This document shows, piece by piece, positions 8,267 to 14,727 of a DNA stretch of 33,941 nucleotides. The translations under genes were made by a program, and so were the position numbers. Source of the stretch: CAYPZL01 sp964415045 (lineage in GTDB: Bacteria > Planctomycetota > Phycisphaerae > Sedimentisphaerales > Anaerobacaceae); contig CAYPZL010000041.1 of the NCBI GenBank assembly GCA_964415045.1, positions 1 through 33,941 of the forward strand, written 5' to 3'. The notes under the pieces were generated by a model. That model saw only the letters and a program-made list of their open reading frames with translations, searched no databases and was not told the origin of the DNA. How positions within the stretch are numbered: the first letter of the stretch is position 1; each line of letters begins with the position of its first letter.

Positions 8267-8518
8267 ATGAGGATCCGGTTTCTCCCACATGCCCGCGACC
8301 GCCTGGGTGAACGAGGGGCTACCGAGGAGGAGGTCATCCTCGCGGTGGAGGCGGGAGAAAAGTTTGAGGCGCAGTTCGGTCGCGTGGGATTTCGGCGCAA
8401 TCTGCCGTATGGCAAGCTCTGGCGCGGCAAACGCTATGAGACGAAACAGGTGGAAGCCTACGCAGTTCGGCGCTACGACGGATGGTTGGTGATTTCGGTA
8501 GTCACGAGGTACTTCTAA
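8267..8518 (+). CDS. DUF4258 domain protein, possible toxin-like partner
   Basis: A protein of 83 residues matching the DUF4258 pattern: FLPHARDRLGERGATEEEV at the N terminus (the conserved HAxxRxxERG), a central beta-sheet region and the closing VISVVTRY strand. DUF4258 proteins are small, fold-related to RelE-like toxins according to family descriptions, and often stand next to DUF2283 genes, as this one does. GGGAG lies nine bases before the ATG. The gap to the next gene is 22 bases, so they form a two-gene unit. Whether it acts as a toxin is not shown by the sequence. Confidence 0.8.
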   Translation: MRIRFLPHARDRLGERGATEEEVILAVEAGEKFEAQFGRVGFRRNLPYGKLWRGKRYETKQVEAYAVRRYDGWLVISVVTRYF

Positions 8519-8540
8519 GAGCAGTGAAAGGGCCGGCGGC

Positions 8541-8840
8541 ATGAAGTTCACATACGACCCCCGCCACAATGTGGGCTATATCCGCTTCAAGCACAAGAAG
8601 GCCGACGCCGAATCCATCAAGCTCAGCGACGAGCTGGTGATCGACCTGGCCCCCGACGGGACCGTGTACGGCATCGAGCTGCTCAACGCCAACGACCAGA
8701 TGCAGCGCGACGATACGGGCGAGTTCGCTCTGCTCAACGAGGAAACCGGCGAAGAGACCAAATTCGCCCTCAAGGTCAAAAAGAAACGCCGCACCCGCAA
8801 ATCCTCCACCCGCGCCAAGCCCCCAGCCGACGCATCCTGA
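8541..8840 (+). CDS. DUF2283 domain protein with basic C-terminal tail
   Basis: A protein of 99 residues. Residues 1-55 match DUF2283: MKFTYDPRHNVGYIRF, then DELVIDLAPDGTVYGIELLNA, the two signature stretches of the family. The C-terminal 40 residues are an acidic stretch followed by a strongly basic tail (KVKKKRRTRKSS) that could bind nucleic acid. Together with the DUF4258 gene 22 bases upstream it makes a pair seen repeatedly in bacterial genomes and suspected of being a toxin-antitoxin-like module. The AGGGCC upstream is a poor ribosome-binding site, so it may depend on coupling. Confidence 0.8.
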   Translation: MKFTYDPRHNVGYIRFKHKKADAESIKLSDELVIDLAPDGTVYGIELLNANDQMQRDDTGEFALLNEETGEETKFALKVKKKRRTRKSSTRAKPPADAS

Positions 8841-9016
8841 CGCCCCTGTCGCCGATTCCGGCGCAGAGCGGGCGCCGATCCCACGAGATACTTCTGCGCG
8901 CGCAGCGACTTCCCCGGAGTCTCCTGAACGGTGCGTCACTCTGAGAGAAGGCGGGAACGCCGGTGCGCAGCGGAAGTGGACATCGAGCCGGCCGAGAACG
9001 GCAGGGCGGCCCCCCG

Positions 9017-9868
9017 TCAGAAAGCGTTGTTGTAGTATTCGGGGCGGCCGTCGTCGCTGTCGTAGCGGGTGGCGTCCTCGGTTTGGGCGTCGATGCGAAT
9101 GCGTTCGATCCGCTCGGCCCGCCGGGTATTGCTGTCCACGGTTACCACGACGCCGTTCATCTTGACGTCCTCGGTGGCGATTTCGAACGGCACGGGCATC
9201 TGCGTGCGGAACGACTTCAAAACGCTGGTGGTCTTGCGTCCGAGGACCGAATCGTGCGCTCCGGTCATGCCCAGGTCGGTGATGTAGGCCGTGCCCTTGG
9301 GGAGAATCCTCTCGTCGGCGGTGGTGACGTGGGTGTGTGTGCCGAAGCAGCAACTGACGCGGCCGTCGAGGTGATAACCCATGGCGACCTTCTCGCTCGT
9401 GGCCTCCGCGTGGAAGTCGACGAAGAGGATGTCGGCCTGCTGCTGCAATCTGGGAATCCACTTGTCGGCGGCGGTGTACGGGCAGTCCGCCGGTTTCATG
9501 AACAGCCGGCCGATGAGCGTCAGGACGCCGACGGTGGGGCCCTTGCTGGTCTGGTACAGGCCCGTACCCTTGCCGGCGGCGTGCTCGGAGAGGTTGGCCG
9601 GACGCGTGATATTGCCGGCCCGTTCGAGCGTTTCGATGATGTCTCTCTTGCGAAACGCGTGGTCGCCCAGGGTGATGATGTTTACGCCGTACCGCAGGAG
9701 CTTGTCATAGATCTGGGGCGTCAAGCCCGAACCACCGGCGGCGTTCTCGGCGTTCACGATGACGCAGTCGATGGACCGTTCCTCGACCGCGTGCCTGAGC
9801 TTTTCCGCCAGGATACGCCGACCGGGCCGGCCGACAACATCACCTATGCACAATACGTTGAGCTTCAT
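9017..9868 (-). CDS. ymdB: YmdB-family metallophosphoesterase
   Basis: A protein of 283 residues of the TIGR00282/YmdB family, metal-dependent phosphodiesterases that hydrolyse 2',3'-cyclic nucleotides in the cytoplasm. Motifs in order: GDVVGRPGR at the N terminus, NAENAAGGSGLT, LGDHAFRKRD (the usual family form is GNHxW, so Asn is replaced by Asp here), VDFHAEATSEK, LDGRVSCCFGTHTHVTTAD and GTAYITDLGMTGA. The last 20 residues are an acidic tail rich in Asp and Tyr beyond the conserved domain. The gene lies 41 bases downstream of rny on the same strand, the conserved rny-ymdB arrangement, which supports both calls. Confidence 0.92.
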   Translation of the reverse strand: MKLNVLCIGDVVGRPGRRILAEKLRHAVEERSIDCVIVNAENAAGGSGLTPQIYDKLLRYGVNIITLGDHAFRKRDIIETLERAGNITRPANLSEHAAGKGTGLYQTSKGPTVGVLTLIGRLFMKPADCPYTAADKWIPRLQQQADILFVDFHAEATSEKVAMGYHLDGRVSCCFGTHTHVTTADERILPKGTAYITDLGMTGAHDSVLGRKTTSVLKSFRTQMPVPFEIATEDVKMNGVVVTVDSNTRRAERIERIRIDAQTEDATRYDSDDGRPEYYNNAF

Positions 9869-9909
9869 GGCTCCCCTGCGATGTCTGGGTTTGGCTCCGC
9901 GGTTACGGC

Positions 9910-11490
9910 TTACTTGGCGTACTCGACGCAGCGGACTTCGCGGAGCAGCGTCACCTGGATTTCGCCGGGATAGGTCATCTCATCTTCGACCTTGCCGGCA
10001 ATTTCGCGGGCGACCTTCATGGCGGCCTCATCGTCTATCTGGTTGGCATCGACGATCACGCGGATTTCACGTCCTGCCTGGATCGCGTAAGCGGTCTCCA
10101 CGCCCTTGAAGCTGGTGGCGATCTCCTCGAGCTTCTCCAGACGCTTGATGTATCGTTCCAGGGTTTCTCGGCGGGCGCCGGGCCGCGAAGCGCTGATGGC
10201 ATCGGCGGCGGCGACCAGCGGCGTATACGGGTTGTCCGGCGGTACGTCGCCGTGATGGCCCGCCACGGCGTTGAGCACGATCGGCGATTCGTTGAAACGC
10301 TTGAGGTAATTGGCCCCGATGGTGGGGTGATTGCCCTCGACGTCGTGGTCGATGGCCTTGCCGATGTCGTGGAGCAACCCGGCGCGGCGAGCGATGGAGC
10401 CGTCGAGGCCCAGCTCGTCGGCCATGACCTGGCTCAGGAACGCCACCTCCACGCTGTGTCTCAGCACGTTCTGGCCGTAGCTGGTTCGATACGCCAGCGC
10501 TCCGAGAAGGCTCTGCACCTTGTTGGGCACCCCTCGCACGTTCGTCTCGACGGCGGCGTCCTTTCCAAGCTGGAAGACCTTGTTGTTGACGTCGTTGCGG
10601 GTCTGGGCGACCAGTTCCTCGATCCGGGACGGATGGATTCGCCCGTCCTGGATGAGCTTTTCCATCGACTGGCGGGCTACCTCACGGCGTACCGGGTTGA
10701 AACCGCTGACCACGACCATGCCGGGCGTGTCGTCCACGATCACGTCCACCCCGGTGGCCTTCTCGAACGCGCGGATGTTTCGGCCCTCGCGGCCGATGAT
10801 GCGGCCCTTCATGTCGTCGTTGGGGATTTCCACCGTCGATACGGTCACTTCGCACGTCTGCTCGGCCGCGTAACGCTGGATCGCCGTACTGATAATCTCC
10901 CGGCTCTTGCCGTCGGCCAGCTCCTGCGCTTCTTCGACCTTGCGCTGGATCAGCGAGCTCATCTCATGCTCGCATTCGTCCTCGAGACGCTTGAGCAGCA
11001 GTTGACGGGCCTCGTTGATATCCATGGCCGTGATCTTCAGCAACTGGTTCTTCTGCTGGGCGATCATCACCGAGAGCTGCTTGTCTTTCAACTCCATGTT
11101 GCGAAGTCGTCGATCGAGCTCCTGCTCCTGCTTCTTCAAGCTCTTTTCCTGTTGCTGAAGCATTTCGCCCTGACGGTCGATCGTGTCTTCGCGTTTCGAG
11201 AGCCTGTTTTCCGCCTCGCGCAGCTCGGCGCGAATTTGATTGGCTTCGACGGTGAATTCTTCCTTTTTCTTGATGGCCTCGGCGGCCGCCTCGATCTGGG
11301 CGGATTTGATGATGTTCTCGGCCTCTTTCTTTGCCCCGTCGATCTGTCTCTGAAGGTCCTCTGCGATCGTCTTGGCCCGTGTCCGAGCGATCATCTGGTT
11401 GACGATCGCCCAGAGGCAGACGCCGAGGAGGAAGCCGATAAACGTGGCGAGGCCCGACTGAAGCGTAATCTGCATCAATAAGGCGTCCAT
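9910..11490 (-). CDS. rny: ribonuclease Y
   Basis: Membrane-anchored endoribonuclease that starts mRNA decay; 526 residues, the usual family length. Domains in order: an N-terminal membrane helix (about residues 8-30), a long coiled coil rich in Glu, Lys, Gln and Arg (about 33-200), a KH domain with GRIIGREGRNIR (about 228), and an HD domain with the metal pair in LLHDIGKAIDHD (about 367-378) and the second motif AGHHGD. The C terminus ends in the typical PGEIQVTLLREVRCVEYAK. The start has GGTAGGAACC directly upstream. It is the first gene of an rny-ymdB operon; the region upstream is a long gap of about 800 bases. Confidence 0.96.
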   Translation of the reverse strand: MDALLMQITLQSGLATFIGFLLGVCLWAIVNQMIARTRAKTIAEDLQRQIDGAKKEAENIIKSAQIEAAAEAIKKKEEFTVEANQIRAELREAENRLSKREDTIDRQGEMLQQQEKSLKKQEQELDRRLRNMELKDKQLSVMIAQQKNQLLKITAMDINEARQLLLKRLEDECEHEMSSLIQRKVEEAQELADGKSREIISTAIQRYAAEQTCEVTVSTVEIPNDDMKGRIIGREGRNIRAFEKATGVDVIVDDTPGMVVVSGFNPVRREVARQSMEKLIQDGRIHPSRIEELVAQTRNDVNNKVFQLGKDAAVETNVRGVPNKVQSLLGALAYRTSYGQNVLRHSVEVAFLSQVMADELGLDGSIARRAGLLHDIGKAIDHDVEGNHPTIGANYLKRFNESPIVLNAVAGHHGDVPPDNPYTPLVAAADAISASRPGARRETLERYIKRLEKLEEIATSFKGVETAYAIQAGREIRVIVDANQIDDEAAMKVAREIAGKVEDEMTYPGEIQVTLLREVRCVEYAK

Positions 11491-12289
11491 GGTTCCTACC
11501 TTTCCTCACAACGGTATTGACATACAACTACCGCTGGGGACGGAACACAACGGGACCGGCAGGAAAGCCCAAAGAACTGATCGAACGACGAAATCTGCCC
11601 CTGGTGAGGATAGAATCAACGTAACAGGATGTTCATCCCGTTTGGGCCTGCTGTTTCGTACCCGTACAAACCCGTAAAAGCCCGGATTTCAGTCGATGCT
11701 ATCGTCAATATCTCCACTCCCTCGCTGGGAAGCGATCTATTTCTACAGGTCGATCTCGTTTCATTTCATAATCACTTTTCAGACCGCCCGGGTATACGCG
11801 ACTTCGCTATGGCTCCTACCCGAACTCGGCAATCTGAAAATGTCTCTGGAACAGTACTACCGATACCGACAGACCTCACAAGGCCTGCCTCAACTTGCCG
11901 TCCCAAACATCTAAACTCCCTTTTTCAAAAGAGTTACGGGACGGGTGACCACTCTGTTCGTCCACAGCTGTTTATCTTATCGGCCATGTTAGGGGATCGC
12001 CTAAAACCTCGTCAAGAAAAAACTGCAAAATCGGTGCAACTGCTACACTCGCCGCTCTGGAGCCGGGATGTTCGCGGGGGCGCTGGGGCTTATCGGGCTT
12101 CTCCGGCGGGGGTGTGCGTCCCCGGGGCAGAGGCGGCCCAAACGTGTGCCGGGAGGGAACCGGAGGGTCCCGAAAAAGACTTGTAATGCCTTTGGCGACG
12201 GGTATATGCTGTCAGGGCAGGCCGTCAGGCGGGCGGGCCGTGCGTCCCCGGGCCGTCGGGGAGCAGTCGGGTGTGAAAGGGAGCAGACG
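11491..12289. other. long intergenic region without a convincing gene
   Basis: This is the 799-base space between the divergent rny and rubrerythrin genes. The part 11600-12050 is visibly AT-richer than its neighbours. The only open frames are short (11696-11914; 11629-12186) and read like non-coding sequence; a 24-codon frame at 11840-11914 lacks a good ribosome-binding site. ACCCGTA occurs twice ten bases apart (11660-11666, 11670-11676). TGCTACACT at 12041-12049 resembles an extended -10 for the rubrerythrin gene. A 13-base direct repeat, GTGCGTCCCCGGG, is at 12114-12126 and 12240-12252 in the GC-rich leader. No tmRNA, RNase P, 6S or cobalamin-riboswitch hallmark was recognised. Confidence 0.5.
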
Positions 12290-12748
12290 ATGCGAGAAGT
12301 GAGTTCTGTTGGTGAACTGCTGGAACTGGCGATTGCCCGGGAGATCCAGGCGGCGGAGTATCTCACGAAACTGGCCGGACGCGTGGCCGATCCCGCTGCG
12401 CGGGGCCTGCTCGAACAATTGGCTCAGGAGGAGCTTGGGCATAAAGCCAGGCTCGAGCTGGAAGTGATGAAAGAGGGTATTGTGGCTCAGACGGTCGGTC
12501 GGCTCATCGACGTGGGCGAGCCCGAATATGGCGAGACGCTTGATATCCATCCTGGCAGTGATGTCAAACAGGTCTTGGCCATGGCGATTCGGAAGGAGCG
12601 GCGTTCCTTCCGCTTCTACGTGGACCTGGCCGGGGTGGTCCTCGAAGAGGAACTGCACGAGGCGCTCGTGCAGATGGCCGAGGAGGAGGCACGCCATCTC
12701 ATTCGCCTCGAGAGGGAGTACAACAAGCTCGCCGCTTCGGAGAAGTAA
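12290..12748 (+). CDS. rubrerythrin/ferritin-like diiron protein
   Basis: A protein of 152 residues predicted to be a four-helix bundle of the ferritin-like superfamily. Two helix pairs carry the diiron ligand pattern: a Glu in REIQAAEYL and an ExxH in QEELGHKARLE, then a Glu in RKERRSFRFY and an ExxH in EEEARHLIRLE. There is no C-terminal rubredoxin domain, so it is the short erythrin-like form. Family members reduce peroxide or protect against oxidative stress in anaerobes and microaerophiles. GGGAG lies shortly before the ATG; an upstream in-frame extension to 12068 was rejected because it reads as GC-rich leader. A possible extended -10 at 12041 would give a leader of about 240 bases. Confidence 0.85.
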   Translation: MREVSSVGELLELAIAREIQAAEYLTKLAGRVADPAARGLLEQLAQEELGHKARLELEVMKEGIVAQTVGRLIDVGEPEYGETLDIHPGSDVKQVLAMAIRKERRSFRFYVDLAGVVLEEELHEALVQMAEEEARHLIRLEREYNKLAASEK

Positions 12749-12807
12749 TCGCGGTCCGTGCGATCTCCAGTGCCGCATTTCGGAAGTTCCGCGACCATGC
12801 GGGAGGA

Positions 12808-12882
12808 GATTGCTTCGTCGCTGCGCTGCTCGCAATGACATACACGGGTTGCCCCTGTCATTGCGAGCGAAGCGAAGCAATC
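12808..12882. repeat. REP-like palindromic element (CATTGCGAGCGAAGCG type)
   Basis: Two arms face each other: 12808-12840 starts GATTGCTTCG and ends CTCGCAATGACA; 12856-12882 is TGTCATTGCGAGCGAAGCG followed by AAGCAATC. They pair over nearly their whole length, the left arm carrying six extra bases in the middle, around a 15-base loop. Sequences of this kind are widespread dispersed palindromes in many bacterial genomes. It lies in the gap between the rubrerythrin gene and the convergent DUF1080 gene and would form a strong hairpin in either transcript, so it may also serve as a bidirectional transcript end. Confidence 0.8.
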
Positions 12883-12961
12883 TACAGTCGCACGATTTAT
12901 GAAATGCGGTACTCGTGCTCTCGCTGGTCGCGGTGGCGCCGACCAACGGAGGCCCGCCCGC

Positions 12962-13738
12962 TCAGGGTGCGGGCAGCTCTCTGATGGCGATATCCTTGAA
13001 GCGAATCCGGAGCTGGTCGTTTCTGTGGATCTGCAGGGCGATGTGGCCGCGCAGGCCGACGTTGTGTGCGGCGTGCGTTTCGTCGTCGAGAACGCCGGCG
13101 CCGTCGTAGTCGGTCACGGGGATGTCGTTGAGTCGAACCGTTACTTTCGTGCCCACCGCCGTGATCTCCAGCGTATTCCAGCCGGGCCCTTGATCGGCGT
13201 AGTAAAAGGCCAGGTCCGGATTGGCCATCGCTTGGTTGACCCACTGGCCCTTGGGCACGGCGGGATAGAGCCAGCGCTTCGAGCCCCGCGTTTCGTCCCA
13301 GATCATGCCCGTGCGCCACGGGCCGGGCGGATTGATGTCGATCTGAGGTCCGTCGAGCCAGCCTGCCTCGTCGTCGTAACGGCTGCGAATCTGGATGCCG
13401 CTGTTGCCGGGGCTTTCGCGGTAGGCCTGGAAGCGAAGGCGCAGGACGAAGTCGGAATACTCTCTGTCGGTCAGCAGCCAGACGTAGTCATGGCCTTTGG
13501 CGTCCAGCGAATCGGCCACGATGGCTCCCTCCTCGACGCGCCAGAAGTCCTTGTCGCGGTCGGCCGGCTTGCACTTGACGGTCCAGCCGGTCAGGTCGCG
13601 GCCGTTGAACAGAGGACGCCATTGCGCGGTCTCCTCGCGCGGCCCCGTGGCGCAGCCGCACAGAGCCAACACCCAGAGGCTGACAAGGAGCTCGAAACGA
13701 CGCGGTGTCTCGCTGATTCTCCTGCATCTTGCATTCAT
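12962..13738 (-). CDS. DUF1080 lipoprotein (3-keto-disaccharide hydrolase-like)
   Basis: A protein of 258 residues. The N terminus has a basic stretch, a hydrophobic core (LLVSLWVLAL) and a lipobox-like LCGC at about residues 28-31. The rest is a DUF1080 domain: WRPLFNGRDLTGWTVK at the start, DYVWLLTDREYSDFVLRLRF, SPGNSGIQIRSRY, WNTLEITAVGTKVTVRLND and GHIALQIHRNDQLRIRFKDIAIREL at the end, all hallmark stretches. The domain is a jelly-roll lectin-like fold found in large numbers in planctomycetes; characterised members act on 3-keto-glucosides. I chose the ATG at 13738, with GGAGAG upstream, because it places the signal peptide at the N terminus. It is transcribed divergently from yebC. Confidence 0.88.
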   Translation of the reverse strand: MNARCRRISETPRRFELLVSLWVLALCGCATGPREETAQWRPLFNGRDLTGWTVKCKPADRDKDFWRVEEGAIVADSLDAKGHDYVWLLTDREYSDFVLRLRFQAYRESPGNSGIQIRSRYDDEAGWLDGPQIDINPPGPWRTGMIWDETRGSKRWLYPAVPKGQWVNQAMANPDLAFYYADQGPGWNTLEITAVGTKVTVRLNDIPVTDYDGAGVLDDETHAAHNVGLRGHIALQIHRNDQLRIRFKDIAIRELPAP

Positions 13739-13904
13739 CCTGTTCTCTCCGAGAAATCTGGACGGTTCGACCGGTACGAGAAGCCCCATGGTAATCAGGC
13801 CGCCGCTGTTGTGCAAGGGCCGCTGAGGAGTCGTCCTGCGATCCGGAAGCGTGCGGCGGCGAAAGTTTTGCGAAAAAACGGCTGTGGCGGTAAGCGAAAT
13901 GCGT

Positions 13905-13944
13905 TATAATCCGAGGTTTGATAGACACATGGGTCTGACAAACC
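13905..13944 (+). promoter_or_regulatory. yebC promoter -10 box and 5' leader hairpin
   Basis: A perfect TATAAT at 13905-13910 lies 57 bases before the yebC start; no good -35 is visible at 17 bases (CTGTGG). Immediately after it, GGTTTG (13915-13920) pairs with CAAACC (13939-13944) and AGAC (13923-13926) pairs with GTCT (13933-13936) around the loop ACATGG. A transcript starting about seven bases after the -10 would therefore begin with a stable hairpin, and the ribosome-binding site GAGGAG (13956-13961) follows unpaired. Confidence 0.55.
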
Positions 13945-13966
13945 ATTGCGCATTTGAGGAGAAACG

Positions 13967-14716
13967 ATGGCTGGTCATTCACACTGGGCAGGCATAAAGC
14001 ATAAGAAGGCGGCGTTGGATGCCAAGCGGGGCAAGCTCTGGAGCAAGCTGGCGCGTATGATCATCGTGGCGGCCAAGAGCGGCGGAGGGGACCCCTCGGC
14101 CAACCTGTCCCTGCGTTACGCGATCGACAAGGCCAAAGCGGCCAACATGCCCAAGGATACGATCGAGAAGGCGATCAAACGCGGAACGGGCGAGATCGAG
14201 GGGGCCAGCTACGAGGAGATCCTGTACGAAGGCTACGGCCCGAACGGCGTGGCCATCATGGTCGAAGCGCTGACCGACAATCGCAACCGCACCGCGCCGG
14301 AGATCAAGCGCGTCTTCGAAAAGAGCGGCGGCTCCATGGGGACCACCGGTTGCGTGAGCTGGATGTTCAGCAAGAAAGGCCTGATCACCGTCGGCACCGC
14401 CAACGTGGCCGAAGACGATCTGATGGAGCTCGCGCTCGGGGCGGGGGCCGAGGATATGGAGAACACCGGCGAGGTCTACGAAATCACCTGCGATCCGGAA
14501 GCGTACGAGGAATTGAAGAAGGCCCTGGAGGAAAAAGAGATTCCCATGGAGGTGGCGGAGATCTCGATGGTTCCTCAGACGATGGTGGCGATTGAGGACG
14601 AGAACACGGCCCGGAAGGTGATCTCGCTGATGGAAGCCATTGAGGACCACGAGGACGTGCAGAATGCCTATGCCAACTTTGACATTCCCGACGAGGTGAT
14701 GGCCAAGTTCGCGTAG
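13967..14716 (+). CDS. yebC: YebC/TACO1-family protein
   Basis: A protein of 249 residues, the usual length. The N terminus MAGHSHWAGIKHKKAALDAK is diagnostic, followed by ARMIIVAAKSGGGDPSANLSLRYAI, NMPKDTIEKAIKRGTGE, the YEGYGPNGVAIMVEALTDNRNRT stretch and GGSMGTTGCVSWMF. The family was long annotated as DNA-binding transcriptional regulators; YebC-type proteins are now known to help ribosomes translate proline-rich stretches, so a translation role in the cytoplasm is likely. GAGGAG precedes the ATG by five bases and a TATAAT box lies upstream. The gene converges on the O-antigen-ligase-like gene, leaving 11 bases. Confidence 0.96.
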   Translation: MAGHSHWAGIKHKKAALDAKRGKLWSKLARMIIVAAKSGGGDPSANLSLRYAIDKAKAANMPKDTIEKAIKRGTGEIEGASYEEILYEGYGPNGVAIMVEALTDNRNRTAPEIKRVFEKSGGSMGTTGCVSWMFSKKGLITVGTANVAEDDLMELALGAGAEDMENTGEVYEITCDPEAYEELKKALEEKEIPMEVAEISMVPQTMVAIEDENTARKVISLMEAIEDHEDVQNAYANFDIPDEVMAKFA

Positions 14717-14727
14717 GAGCCTCTGCG

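Noticed and set aside
11629..12186. 185-codon plus-strand frame in the long gap upstream of the rubrerythrin gene
   Set aside because: No ribosome-binding site, composition changes along its length, and the translation has no likeness to a protein family; treated as non-coding.
12061..12289. Cobalamin-type riboswitch in the GC-rich leader of the rubrerythrin gene
   Set aside because: The B12-box-like conserved stretches are absent; only GC-rich hairpins and a direct repeat are present.
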